A DNA stretch of 64,000 bases from Anolis sagrei (GCF_037176765.1 NC_090022.1:75207209-75271208), one strand, 5' to 3'; shown: positions 1 through 10,001, counted from the stretch's first letter. Numbers and translations: made by a program. Notes: generated by a model from the sequence alone, not told the origin.

Positions 1-1207
1 GATTTACAGATTAAGAGAGGCATTTAAAAGGGTTAGGCAGAGAACTGGAGTGCTTCACCAAACCACAAACCTCAGGTTTCCATAGGAGACAACCATGGCG
101 GTTAAAGTGAAATCATAGTTAACTATATAGTGTGAAAGTACCCCAGAAACTCAACAGGTATTTACTACAACTTACTGAAACACGGTGCAATCATTTTAAA
201 ACAAACAAACATAATTTATGCAACTGTATGTTACCATCCTGATGTAAGAAAAGGTAACGCAGGCCCCAGCTACTTTCACTGGCTTTGACTTAATTCCAGC
301 TGTTACTAAGGCCTCCGAATCTTGTCTCTTTAAAAGCTGTATCTTTAAGTCTCTATCCCATGAGCTAAAGCTATGAATAAACAACACCCAAAGTTTGTCA
401 AAGGAAGTGGGTTTTCCCTTCAATGGACACAGTGAACATTTCCTCCTTTTAAGGCAAGGGTGCTTTCTTCTAGAAACATCCGGCTAGCCGTCCAGCTATT
501 TCACTAACAAAAGATGGAGCAAACATCTGATCTAAGAACCTCACTTGCGGACTGCAACATGGATCTGCTCACTATATTTGCAAAGACAAGGGTGGAGTTT
601 CTTTCAAAGCGGGAGTGAATCACATCAAAAAGGAGGAAGCTATTGCAAAGATATTTATATTTGTTGTCATATGAACTTAAGGAAAGCCCTGCTAGATCAG
701 AATGACAGTGCAGAAAAAGACTTCAAAAATTAAAGTTATACACTGCATAATTTTTAGGAACTTCTGGATTACAGTGATTGGCATTATTTTTGTTTAATGA
801 CCAATGCATGCAGAGGTAAAAACAAGTGATTCCCACTTCCTCATTTTCAGTTGAATCTTGCACTAAACACTCCACCTTCTATGAAACAAAAACCACAGAT
901 TCTGGCATGATGAAGGAAGAGGAAAAGCAAAAACGGTTATTTGTCAATTATGCAACCATAGTGTTTCCACAGCTCTCTGTCTCTAAGTTACTGGAGTTTG
1001 TGAAAAGATTTAAGAACATTACAAAGAGAGCAGGGGTGGGACAGTGGGCAGCAATGGAGGTACATACCATTGTCCCAAAGCAAATACTAAAACATATACC
1101 TAGCCTATACTGTTGTTGTTGTTGTTGTTGTTGTTGCCTATGGCGACTTTTTAACAAGTTTTTCTCGGCAAGATTTGTTCAGAAAAGGTCTGCCATTGCC
1201 TTCCTTG
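1..1207. other. Intergenic, no gene recognised; (TTG)n microsatellite at 1111-1136
   Basis: AT-rich sequence with only short unsupported frames. RHOA is expected upstream of GPX1 by synteny, so part of its 3' UTR could lie here, but I recognise none of it. A TTG/TGT repeat of about nine units lies at 1111-1136. Confidence 0.5.
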
Positions 1208-1214
1208 AGGCAGA

Positions 1215-1363
1215 GGCCCTTTCTACACTGCCATATAAAATACATATTATCTCTTTTGAACTGGATTATATGGCAGTATAGACTTATATAATCATTTCCA
1301 AAGCAAATAATGTGGATTATCTGCTTTGATATTCTGGATTATATGGGAGTATAGAAGGGGCCC
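1215..1363. repeat. Palindromic MITE, family A (ends GGCCCCTTC..)
   Basis: Begins near GGCCCTTTCTACACTGCCATATAA and ends near TATAGAAGGGGCC, an inverted repeat. The interior pieces 'TTTGAACTGGATTATATGGCAGT' type and 'CTGCTTTGATATTCTGG' recur at 3660, 5685, 9860 and 59085. It is a short non-autonomous DNA transposon, widespread in lizard genomes (inference). Confidence 0.7.
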
Positions 1364-1380
1364 CGATGGATTCAATGCTA

Positions 1381-1442
1381 CAAGTAGCTTCGGCTGTGAG
1401 AGAATCAGCCATCTACAAAGACGTTGCCCAGGGGACACCCAG
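1381..1442 (-). repeat. Sauria-type SINE fragment
   Basis: On the reverse strand this matches the 3' body of the full SINEs at 33878 and 57873: GTGAGAGAATCAGCCATCTACAAAG then ACGTTGCCCAGGGGAC. It is diverged and truncated at both ends. Confidence 0.65.
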
Positions 1443-2841
1443 ATTACAAGATCTGTCTTTGTTGAGTTCCAGGGTCAGAAAAGCAGATGGTCAAAACAGA
1501 AGAACAGCCTGCCCTGGGAGTGTGCTTGCTCCATCATTGTTTAACATTTACACAAATAATCAGCCACTGTCAGAAGGGACAGGGAGGTTCATCTATGCTG
1601 AAAATTGTGCCATCACCACCCAAGCAGGCAGCTTTGAAAGGGTTGAACAGAAGCTTTCTGAAGCTTTAGGTGCTCTTACTGCCTATTGCAGAGAAAACCA
1701 GCTGATTCCTTATCCATCTAAAATGCAGACATCTGTTTTCTATCTTAAGAACAGACAAGCATCCTGAGCTGTGAGGATTACCTGAGAATGAATCCCAGTG
1801 GAACATTACAGCAAACCCAAATACCTGGGAGTTACCATAGACCATGCTCTGACCGAAGCGCTGCTTGAATATCAAGCAAAAAATGGGTGCAAAAAATGAA
1901 AGCTGACTGGCACAACCTGGGAATCACAACCAGAGATAGTGAAGACATCTGCCCTTGCGCTTTGCTGCTGTTGCTGAATACGCATGACCAGTGTGAAACA
2001 CATCTCACCATGTTAAAAACAGTGGATGTGGCTCTTAATGAGCTATGCTGCATTATCACAGGATGTCTACGCCCCACATCACTGAAGAAATTACAGTATA
2101 TTCTGGCGTATAAGACTACTTTTTAACCCAAGAAAATCTTCTCAAAAGTCAGGGGTCGTCTTATACGCGGGTGTAGTCTTATGCATGGGAGTCGTCTTAA
2201 CTCTATATTTTAACTGGAAAAGTTGGGGGTCGTCTTATATGCCCAGTCGCCTTATATGCCGGAATATACGGTATACTGTTTAGCCAGAATTGCATCACCT
2301 GGCATCCACCAGGAAGTAGCAGCCAATAATTAAAGGACTGAGCCAGTGACATCTCCAGCCCATCCCCTGTTCAGATATCAGGCAGCATGGCAACACCTTA
2401 AATCAAGAAATAGCTTTCTAAGATCTACAAAGAAAATCTCAGGAACGCCTCAGCAAGCAAGAGTCCAAAAGTGGCAGGCTAAAACCCAAAACCTCAATCC
2501 ATGACTGATACCAAATGAGAGATTCCCTCCTGGGCACACAGAAGACTGGGTGACTTGGAGGGTGCTGAACATACTGTGCTGTGGCACCTTAAGAAATGGG
2601 GCCACAGTCCACGACATGTGAGTGTGGAGAAGAGCAAACCACAAACCGCCTATTACAATACAGTCTGAGCTCTGCCACATGCACAATGGAGGACCTCCTT
2701 ACAGTGACACCAGAGGCACTCCAAGTGGCCAGCTTCTGGTCAAAGGATATTTAGTATCATGCCATGTTTTTAACTTTGTTTGCATTTTCAAATACATTAC
2801 AACTGTACCCTCAATTAGCTTCTGACACAATAAAATAAATA
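1443..2841 (+). repeat. Non-LTR retrotransposon (LINE) RT fragment, decayed
   Basis: Translation shows GSVLAPSLFNIYTNNQPL then FIYAENCAITTQA, a degraded reverse transcriptase block B and YADD-type motif (YAEN here). Further on come ENQL..P..MQT and KYLGVTIDHAL, then DVALNELCCIITGCLRPT, which is the thumb and C-terminal part. Frames are interrupted by stops and small gaps. The 3' end is an A-rich AATAAAATAAAT near 2830-2841. A MITE is inserted at about 2097-2274. I cannot assign the clade with certainty (jockey/CR1-like group). Confidence 0.72.
2097..2274. repeat. MITE inserted in the LINE fragment (ends TATTCYGGCGTATAAG)
   Basis: The left end TATTCTGGCGTATAAGAC and right end GGCATATAAGGCGAC read on the other strand form terminal inverted repeats ending in GGAATATACGGTA. 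It holds several copies of CGTCTTATA. The LINE reading resumes directly after it (VYCLAG), which proves insertion at a TA-containing site. Tc1/mariner-like TA duplication is likely. Confidence 0.68.
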
Positions 2842-2864
2842 GGTGATTCAACCACCTGTTTATA

Positions 2865-2910
2865 AGGCCCCTTCCACACTGCTATATAAACCAGATTTAT
2901 TTTATTTTGT
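2865..2910. repeat. MITE family A remnant
   Basis: GGCCCCTTCCACACTGCTATATAAACCAG matches the terminus of family A; the rest of the element is lost or too diverged. Confidence 0.5.
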
Positions 2911-3054
2911 GTCAAAAGCATTGCATAAAATAGTTTATCTAAAAGTTATAAAATAAAGGGATCACAAGGTGTTAGATTGTTTTAGACTAAATTGCCTGAT
3001 TTTACTACCCACAGGAATATTCTTGCTGTTGCTGGAGGAACATTTTACTTACTT

Positions 3055-3440
3055 CCTTTACTTGGGCGATCCCTCGTTGGCTGAGTAGGATAGTCTTCCA
3101 GGATCAGTATTCTTGTGGGTCTGTAAGTGGCTGTGGAGCCCTATTCTTGACCTGCATCTTCTTCCACAGTGAGGGCATTGGTTTCCAGGTGGAAGGCGGT
3201 CTCAGTTGGTGTTGGCTTGACGCGCCTTCCTCTTGGCACGTTTCTCTTTTTTGCCCTCCATTCCTGCCTCTTCAAATTCTGCAGCACTGCTGGTCACAGC
3301 TGACCTCCAGCTGAAGCACTCAGGAACATTTAGAGGAGTGGTGGTTATCATGAAACTTTCCCTTGATTTAAGTCTCCTGGGAGGAGGCTGATAGCCATGC
3401 AGTGGGTGGCTTTCACAGTGTTCAACCTTATTTCTCTTGC
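3055..3440 (-). repeat. LINE-derived fragment encoding a C2H2-type finger
   Basis: The reverse strand of 3062-3190 translates to QCPHCGRRCRSRIGLHSH then LQTHKNTDPGRLSYSANEGSP, a C2H2-like finger (C-x2-C, H-x4-H) near a C terminus. This finger is typical of the tail of certain LINE ORF2 proteins. The remainder is open only in pieces. It is a transposon remnant, not a host zinc-finger gene. Confidence 0.55.
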
Positions 3441-3474
3441 AAGTGGCAGCAACTTCTTGTCACACATCCGCGCC

Positions 3475-3491
3475 GGGGGGGGGGGGGGGGG
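3475..3491 (+). repeat. G homopolymer, 17 G
   Basis: Uninterrupted G run beside the LINE fragment. A prime place for length errors in the assembly and for G-quadruplex formation. Confidence 0.9.
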
Positions 3492-3659
3492 CAATGCCAG
3501 CTAGTTTATAGTCTTATCAACAGGTGCAGGTTGCAAACATCCTGTGAGTGTTCTTCGTGTCTCATTCAGTGATATTCACCCACTTTGCATGGGCAGATTT
3601 ATGCCAGACGGGGCAGGCATGCTGAGCAGTTGCGTCCAGCCCGAAAGCATTGCTTTACA

Positions 3660-3792
3660 ACATAATTCAGATTCTCAAAGTGGATACTCCACATTATCCA
3701 CTTTGAACCGGATTATATGAGTTTACACTACCATAAAATCCATTTCAAAGCAGATAATATGGATTTTATATGGCAGGGTAGAAGGGGCACAG
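3660..3792. repeat. MITE family A copy
   Basis: CCACATTATCCACTTTGAACCGGATTATATGAG then CATTTCAAAGCAGATAATATGG and the terminus GGCAGGGTAGAAGGGGC share the layout of the copy at 1215. Confidence 0.65.
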
Positions 3793-4080
3793 GATTAGAG
3801 AAGTCTGGAAGGCACAGAAGGCGCTCTATTAAAAAGGGCATGGTGCCACTGAAGCACATCACCAACTTTTGTTCTTTCTTTCGGCCGAAAAAAGGAAGGG
3901 CTCATTGGGGAGTGGCATCTTCATCTTTGCCAACCGCCTTAATGCCGTAATGTGGCAAAAGAGATGAGATTGTGTTTCTCAGAAGGCGTGTTTGAGGTAA
4001 ATTGTACTTTGCTCCTAAAAGCAGGGTTCAATGAAACCAAGGGAGAGAAAACACGAGCTTTAAGTAATGGCCAAATTGCA
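3793..4080. other. Intergenic, no feature seen upstream of GPX1 promoter
   Basis: No repeat or gene recognised. An AAAGGGAA-type GA-rich stretch and single CpGs only. Confidence 0.4.
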
Positions 4081-4321
4081 CGGTCTCCAGTGTAATGGTC
4101 GGGAAGCAACAAAGGCGCCCCTTGAGGGAAGTTAGAGTCGCGCATGCGCAGGACTCTCTCAACTCAATACGGCCAGGTTGCAAAAAGTGCCGCCGGCTAC
4201 AAGGTCAAGGAGAGTGGGCGGAGCTTGTGCGTTAGTGGGCGGGGCTTGTATGGTGCTATAAAAGGCAGGCCCGCGCTTGGCTGCTTGCATTTGCTGCGTG
4301 GTTCGTACAAGCGCTGTAGTG
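4081..4321 (+). promoter_or_regulatory. GPX1: GPX1 core promoter: TATA box, two GC boxes, NRF1-like site
   Basis: TATAAAA at 4257-4263 lies 59 bases upstream of the GPX1 ATG. Two GC boxes (GGGCGG at 4216-4221 and 4237-4242) sit in an imperfect 21-base tandem repeat of GTGGGCGGRGCTTGT. A palindromic GCGCATGCGC at 4140-4149 matches the NRF1 (nuclear respiratory factor 1) consensus. Transcription probably starts near 4285-4295 (inference from TATA spacing). Confidence 0.75.
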
Positions 4322-7300
4322 ATGGCTGGTCTGTCTGTGCGTGGTTTGTCGGGGCTGATGGCGCGACCGCTGGGAGCGAAGGAGTCCGTGGACTTAGGCT
4401 CCTTCGCGGGGCAGGTGGTGCTGGTCTCCAACGTGGCCTCCCTCTGAGGCACCACCACCCGGGACTACACGCAGTTCTCGGAGCTCCAGCGGCGCTTCGG
4501 GCCCCGAGGGTTCGTCGTGCTCGCTTTCCCCTGCAACCAGTTCGGCCACCAGGTGAGTTCGGCTCTTCGAACAGTTGAATGAGTGGGAAGAGGCGGGCCG
4601 TGCGCCCCTCCTGGCGGAACCCAGTACTGCAGGGATACCCACGCTCTGGCGCTGCTTCTAACTGGCATGGCTCAAATGCCAAAGGCGCCTGGGAGTTGTG
4701 GTTTTGCAAGGTCTTTAGCCTTCTTTGCCAGAGAGGGCTGGTGCCAGGCATCCCTTACTGGAAAGCTGGGAAGCTCCTCCTTTTATATAATATCTGAAAG
4801 AGATGCCAAACCCCCTTTCTTTATATGGGCAGGCACAGCTTTGGGTGCAGTTACACCAGGCCTGGGCAAACTTGGGCCCTCCAGGTGTTTTGGACTTCAA
4901 CTCCCACAATTCCTCACAGCCTCAGGCCCCTTCCTTTGCCCCCTCAGCCGCTTAAGGAAGGGGCCTGAGGCTGTGAGGAATTGTGGGAGTTGAAGTCCAA
5001 AACACCTGGAGGGCCCAAAGTTTGCCCATTCCGGATCTAGAGAGATGCATCCTGTCATTTTATTTTATTTTGCAGACAAATGCATAGCTAGTTGAATCAC
5101 TCATTTGGAATTTACCAAGCACAAACAGCATGTTGATACAGGTGCCAGCATCCTTCAGCCAAAATTTTGAAATAAGCCACAATCCCTAGATAGTGACACC
5201 CTTGCTTTCAGCTGACTCAGTGCACACAAACTTTTCTCTCATGGACAAAATTAGATTTAAAATGATGCATAAATTACCGTTAGGCATATATGGAATATAA
5301 TAAACTTTCTGATTAGATTTGGGTCCCAACACCAAAATGTACATAAGTATCAGCAAAAAAACATTTCTGGTCCCAAGCATTTCAGATAAGAGGTGCTCTG
5401 CCTGTAGCTGCTTTCTGGTTGCTCTTGATAGCGCTTTTCTGAACGTTACCCAACATACCATGAATTTCAACTGTCTCTTATTGCAGTTTTGAAAACATGA
5501 TATTTCTAGCACTTTTGGTAAAAGTTACTCAGTTTCCTAGGTTCTCGCATCATTAGTTTGTCAAATGAGTTGAAGGGAAATCTGGCTATAATTCAGGTTC
5601 TAGAAACAGGATTGTTTTTGCGACTTTCCACACTTTCTCAAGCCATCCGCATGCTCTTCTTCCAGCTCTCTCAGGGCCCTTCCACATCTAACCCAGAACA
5701 TCAAGGCCAAAAATCCCACAATATCTGCTTTGAACTGGGTTATCTAAGTCCACACTGCCATAGATTCCAGACTTGGAAAATCAAGCTTTTATATGTTCTA
5801 GCAGTGGGTTTATCTATCAAGGTGTCTTTGATGCTGAATAGGGATGGAGCTGGTGGTTGGGGTCCTTTTAGCAAACACAAAGAGGAATATATATATTTTT
5901 AAAAAGGGATAAACTCAGATGTCCACCCTCGGTTGTGGATACCTAGTTATTCTGGAAGGACAAAGCATGGCAGACTGTTTTAAGACCAGTTGCATAAAAC
6001 CATCCAAATATAGTACATGTTATTCAACATTACCCACTGAAGTCCTTCCATGATGTGTGGGTCAGTAAGAAATGTTTCAATTTAGGTATGTTGTTTCTAT
6101 TGATAGAAAAGGTGAGCCAAGCCCTTTTAATGCATTAGCTACTGCAAGATTTAAGGAAAAGGGAGTATTGCAGCCTCTTTAAAACTAACAGAACAATGTC
6201 AATATAAACAACCAATAATTATACTCCACTTCCACAGATGCTCTTAAATACAGATGCCAATCACATCCTCCACCCCCCCCCCCCCACAGCATAGGACCTA
6301 AGGTGGTTTATAGCAAATAGCAAAACCCTCTAGTACAAAACTTAAAAATTATTGGTACAAAGATTAGGCACTTAATTAAATTAAGATTGAGCTAAATATA
6401 ATAAAAGTACAATGTGCCTCATTAAAGCTTCCCTTCTGTCACATGAGTTAAGAGCCAAAGACCTTCTTAAATAAAAAGGCCCTTGCTTGCTAGCAGAAGA
6501 AAACAACTGAACTGGAACCACGCTAACCACAAGTTTGGGTGGGAGGGGGTCACAACCTTGGAGCAGTTGCCAAGAAATCTCACTAAATGTATCTGTGATA
6601 GTGGTGAGACTGAGAAAAATCCACTTTAAACACATCATGCAGGGAAGGAAATGAAGTACCAGAATCCTGCATGCAACAACATGATTTAACAACTTGAAGC
6701 AGTTACATTTTGACTAGGCTGGAAAGCTGCAGAAGAAAAACTTGAGGTGAAATGTACCCTTTACTTTGGACAGGGTCAATTCACATGTTTTCCTTGGAAG
6801 GCTGTATGACCCCCTCAGTTGAAAGAGCTTGGATCAGATTATTATTGCATATACTCATGTATAGGTCAATGTCATGTATACGTTGAGGGCAGGTCTTGGG
6901 GCCAAAACTATGGATTTTGATATGACAGGTGGATAAGTTGAGGGTCATTCTGCAGAGAGAAGAAAGCACCAATGTAGCCTCAGTGGCCAGCCACCTCTGT
7001 TAAAAACAGCACCATGATGGAGAGAGCAGAGAGGGTTAGTAGCGCTTTAGGTTCTCCCAGAGCAGGCTAAGGTCCTTTAGAAGGAAGCTCAAGACTTGGC
7101 TGTGGGACCTTGCGTTTGACCATTGAATAGCGGCTTGTATGAAGAAGACATAAGCAGTTTTGAAGTGATAATGAATTCACCCGGACCCGGATTTTAATTG
7201 GCATGTTTTAACAACTGTTTAATGTTTTGTTTGAATGAATTTGTTGATTGTTTTTATCATTATGATGGCACCGAATGTTGTTTGTTGTGAGGCTGCCCCG

Positions 7301-8288
7301 AGTCCCCCCTCAGGGGTGAGAAGGGCAGGGTACAAGTATAAGAAATAAATAAATAAGGTGTTACCTTTTGCCACTCTGCTCAGAGCAGGAATTGTTCTTT
7401 TTCTGAGAGAGTTAAAGTAGAGCACTCATATTAACCTGTAGATAGGCCTGCCCAGGTTTGGGTCTGAGTTTTTGTCAAATTCTGTATTTATTATTCAGTA
7501 TATAGCTTACTCCTAGGAAAGGATTCATCTAGTATGCTTTCTGCAGCATCTCCCCAATATACTTATGATCAATTGGGCAATATGTTATGGGTTTTTCCTG
7601 TATTGGAGGATGCAGATAACTGTTCCCTAAATGTAGTTCCGTTTTCAAACTGTAGTTTCTGTTAGAAACCGAAAACTTCAAGTTAGTGCTGTGGCAATAA
7701 AATCTTATGAAATCTTTTTTATGCTGCAATAGGTTACATTTTTTAAAAATTTGAAAATTCCATAATTTCAATGGCAAGTAGAAAAGCTGGCATATCAGTC
7801 CATTGGAATGTATATAAGAATATATTTTGGCTATATTTCATCTAACTACTAGTGACAAAGTTTGGAGGGAAGCAAAGGATTAAATGCTATTTGCTGAGCT
7901 GTGGATTTAAGATTGTGTCCCCTCTATCCTTTAACAGGAGAATACCACCAATGAGGAGATCCTGAACTCACTGAAGTATGTCCGCCCAGGCAATGGGTAT
8001 GAGCCTAACTTCATTGTGTTTGAGAAGTGTGAGGTCAATGGGGAAAATGCTCACCCACTCTTCAAATTCCTGAAAGAAGAATTGCCATACCCACATGATG
8101 ACGCTGTGTCTCTGATGACACACCCACAGAACATCATCTGGTCTCCTGTGTGCCGCAATGACATCGCATGGAATTTTGAAAAATTCCTCATTGGTCCGGA
8201 TGGGAAACCATTCAAACGCTACAGCAGGCGCTTTGAAACCATCAAGATCCAGGATGATATTGAAAAGCTGCTTCAACAAGTTCCTTAG
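4322..8288 (+). CDS. GPX1: Glutathione peroxidase 1 (selenoprotein), two coding exons
   Basis: Reduces hydrogen peroxide and organic hydroperoxides with glutathione, in cytosol and mitochondria (family knowledge). Coding exons are 4322-4552 (77 codons, ending at a GT donor) and 7938-8288 (116 codons plus TAG, after an AG acceptor); joined they give 193 residues against about 203 in human GPX1. The in-frame TGA at 4445-4447 is codon 42, inside NVASL-U-GTT, the family active site, so it encodes selenocysteine and is not a stop. The other tetrad residues are present: Gln77 (last codon of exon 1), Trp155 and Asn156 (WNFEKF). The CNQFGHQ and WSPVCRND motifs match GPX1. The ATG at 4322 gives an N terminus with arginines and no acids in its first 19 residues, compatible with partial mitochondrial import (inference). 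A SECIS lies in the 3' UTR. GPX2 is the main alternative, but synteny with USP4 favours GPX1. Confidence 0.96.
4445..4447 (+). other. GPX1: Selenocysteine codon (TGA) of GPX1
   Basis: TGA in the frame of the 4322 start, flanked by codons for Ala-Ser-Leu before and Gly-Thr-Thr after, the invariant context of the catalytic selenocysteine in glutathione peroxidases. The frame stays open to the exon 1 donor at 4553 and through exon 2, so this is a recoded codon, not a truncation. Confidence 0.96.
4640..4760. repeat. MITE family B core fragment in GPX1 intron
   Basis: GGGAGTTGTGGTTTTGCAAGGTCTTTAGCCTTCTTTGCC matches the middle of the fuller family B copy at 18985-19157 (GGGCTTGTAGTTTTACAAGGTCTTTAGCC). 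Both ends are eroded. Confidence 0.6.
4857..5033. repeat. Near-perfect palindromic MITE (foldback), 74-base arms
   Basis: Arm 4864-4936 and arm 4954-5027 are inverted copies that differ only by a single T in a T run, with a 17-base spacer. The element starts CAGGCCTGGGCAAA. The same family occurs at 10819-11012 with weaker arms. In the GPX1 pre-mRNA it would fold into a long hairpin. Confidence 0.85.
5195..5440 (-). repeat. Diverged Tigger/pogo-like DNA transposon piece
   Basis: Contains AAACTTTTCTCTCATGGACAAAATTA.. and TTTGGGTCCCAACACCAAAATGT.., which resemble the interior of a widespread vertebrate Tigger-like MITE family I know from other amniotes. The match is from memory and the copy is old. 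Confidence 0.4.
5685..5780. repeat. MITE family A, partial
   Basis: GGGCCCTTCCACATCTAACCCAGAACATCAAGG then CACAATATCTGCTTTGAACTGGGTTAT and CCACACTGCCATAGATTCC. The left half is well kept and the right half is missing. Confidence 0.7.
6273..6285 (+). repeat. C homopolymer, 13 C
   Basis: Run of 13 C in the GPX1 intron, inside sequence that otherwise shows no gene (5900-6840). Confidence 0.9.
6840..7500. repeat. Stem-type TIR element (ATACTC..TATAGGTC family) interrupted by a LINE 3' end
   Basis: Left part 6845-7040 (CATATACTCATGTATAGGTC, GATAAGTTGAGGGTCAT, TGCAGAGAG) and right part 7355-7500 (GTTACCTTTTGCCACT, AATTGTTCTTTTTCTGA) line up in order with the uninterrupted copy at 58350-58735. Between them lies 7040-7352, which resembles a LINE 3' tail. 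Confidence 0.6.
7040..7352 (+). repeat. L2/CR1-like LINE 3' end nested in a DNA element
   Basis: AAGGAAGCTCAAGACTTGGCTGTGGGACC resembles the last codons of such LINEs (the KTWLF-type segment). It is followed by a 3' UTR, the GAGGCTGCCCCGAGTCCCCCCTCAGGGG hairpin and an AATAAATAAATAAG tail, the layout also seen at 25905-26415 and 63127-63535. Confidence 0.65.
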
Positions 8289-8869
8289 AGCAAACCATAT
8301 TATATCTTGCTGAAATGTCTTTCCACCTCTTTGCTTTCAGCTAGAATTACCCTAGGGTTGAATGTATTAATTCCCATGTTACAGTACATTTATTGTATGT
8401 CCCATATTAAACACAGCAATCTCATTGTGTGAAGGGAAATTATGTATGTGAATTACAACAGCAAAGCTTTTCTGAAATTGAGCAGTTTGTTTTTATGCTA
8501 TAATGTGAATTGTACCTTTAGCTATTTCCTCTCACCTATAAGGCATAAGGTGACACTTATGTCTTGTGGTTTCTAAATGTGCTATAAAGTTAATAGGTAC
8601 CCATTACAGCATAGTATCTCTGCTAAGTCTATCAATCTTTTGTTCATCCCTAGTCCGCATACACATTAAACATTCCAGATATGTGTTTCAAATATTACAG
8701 TTTAGTATCAACACAATGTGCTGTAGCATGTATGGCTTAAAATCATACTTTGTGAAGCAGCAATACTCCTGAGTACCAGACTTTGTCCTTTTCTGCACTG
8801 CTTATTTTTCTATGACTTGTCAGCTGTTTTCTTGATATTAATTTTCTATTCTCTATCAAAATTTTATTC

Positions 8870-8908
8870 ATGATGGTGCTTTTTCTAAAGCCTTGAAAAG
8901 CACCTGAT
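8870..8908 (+). promoter_or_regulatory. GPX1: SECIS element in GPX1 3' UTR
   Basis: ATGA at 8870-8873 and TGAT at 8905-8908 form the non-Watson-Crick quartet. Between them GGTGCTTTTT (8875-8884) pairs with GAAAAGCACC (8895-8904) over ten pairs, the last being T-G. The apical loop carries AAA at 8887-8889. Quartet, stem of about ten pairs and apical A's are the defining parts of a eukaryotic SECIS; the loop looks like form 1. It lies about 580 bases past the GPX1 stop and before the polyadenylation signal, where SBP2 would bind to recruit the Sec-specific elongation factor. Confidence 0.93.
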
Positions 8909-8991
8909 CTTCTAAAAGTTTGTGTGAAGCTATAGTAAATTAAATTGGGAAAACAGTTGACTGCAGCAGTTTGTGAAAATCATTGTCAAAC

Positions 8992-8997
8992 AATAAA
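8992..8997 (+). terminator. GPX1: GPX1 polyadenylation signal
   Basis: Canonical AATAAA 85 bases downstream of the SECIS. It is the first strong signal after it and gives a 3' UTR of about 720 bases. A weaker candidate (ATTAAA near 8405) would cut the transcript before the SECIS and so cannot give a functional mRNA. Confidence 0.75.
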
Positions 8998-9020
8998 ATG
9001 CTTGAAAACCATAGCTATAA

Positions 9021-9855
9021 CTGAGCTATTTGTATTGCAACACAAATTCACTTATTTGTTCCAGTTTTTGTTCAGATAATGCATGATGAGGACACTTTAC
9101 TACTATATTTACAATGATCTCAGAGTCTGCAGTCTACATTATTATTCACTTCTGTCTTGATCAAATTGGTTAGTTAAGTTTTTTAAAAAACAACAAAAAC
9201 ACCCCATCTTGAATATCTTACTACCTTTTCCAAGATGCCCTAAGAGCTAGAGTCTTTCACCTCCAACAGCACAATATATTGAACAGTTAAAATGAAATAG
9301 CCCTCCTTGAAGTTAGAATATAAAAGCCAAACTAGATCAGAGGAGTGGGTAGCATATACAGAGTAACATTGTCATCTGCTTCAATTTCCATACTCAACTG
9401 AAACAAATTTGCCTAAAGCCCTCCCTTTCAGTTTTGGAAACCCAAAGCTGAAAGGACAGAGCAGAGAGCTTTCCTGACTGTACAACACATTACATAGATG
9501 GGGAAATCTCTGTAGGAAGACTCACCTAGCATATATCCTCTGAGCTTTTCAGAACTAAATACATTTGCCTTTTTATATATTTGTAAAACTGGTGACACTT
9601 CTGGAGTTGAAATTTGTGGAGATTTATTCAGGTGTTATGCCTCTTTTATATGCCATTGTTTTAGTATAAGCTGCTAGTTATTAAATACCCCAAACCAGTA
9701 AATTCTAAACCTAGCTTGCTTATTACTGTGACATGATGACAGGTGAGCAATGAGAGCCAGAAGCTATGGCTTAAATATAAGCTTAATACAAATGGAAGGA
9801 GAGCTGGTATCTCACATAGAGTTCTACTATATTTATGGGGAAAAATAAGAGGTCT
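9021..9855. other. Intergenic after GPX1, no gene recognised
   Basis: AT-rich sequence without splice-linked frames or recognisable repeats. Confidence 0.4.
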
Positions 9856-10001
9856 CTTACACACAGCTGAATAAAATTCCACATTTTCTGCTTTGAACTG
9901 GAATATATGGCAATATGGACTCAGATAACTCAATTCAAAGGAGACATTGTGGGATTTTCTGCCTTGATATTCTGGGTTATATAACTGTGGAAGGGGCCTA
10001 A
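9856..10001. repeat. MITE family A, long copy
   Basis: CACACAGCTGAATAAAATTCCACATTTTCTGCTTTGAACTGG .. TGGCAATATGGACTCAGATAA .. GGGATTTTCTGCCTTGATATTCTGG .. GTGGAAGGGGCCT. This is the best kept copy of the long subtype, with a clear internal inverted repeat. Confidence 0.75.

Larger units (their letters stand above)
4553..7937 (+). other. GPX1: GPX1 intron, 3.4 kb, filled with repeats
   Basis: GT at 4553 and AG at 7936-7937, phase 0. It holds a MITE fragment (4640-4760), a near-perfect palindrome (4857-5033), a diverged Tigger-like piece (5195-5440), a MITE (5685-5780), a 13-C run (6273-6285) and a TIR element split by a LINE 3' end (6840-7500). I see no further exon between 7500 and 7937. Human GPX1 has a much shorter single intron, so the size here comes from repeats. 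Confidence 0.8.

Noticed and set aside
1-700. Possible RHOA 3' UTR
   Set aside because: Expected from synteny only; I found no recognisable RHOA sequence, so it was not annotated.
826-1281. 151-codon frame with a Cys run
   Set aside because: The Cys run is the TGT microsatellite and the end of the frame runs into a MITE; no protein family resemblance.
3062-3190. Host zinc-finger gene suggested by a CPHCG..HSH finger
   Set aside because: A single finger at the tail of a LINE-type sequence, with no tandem fingers or intact frame.
4197-4751. Reverse-strand frame of 184 codons over GPX1 exon 1
   Set aside because: It is antisense to a certain exon and its length comes from CpG-rich codons; no homology recognised.
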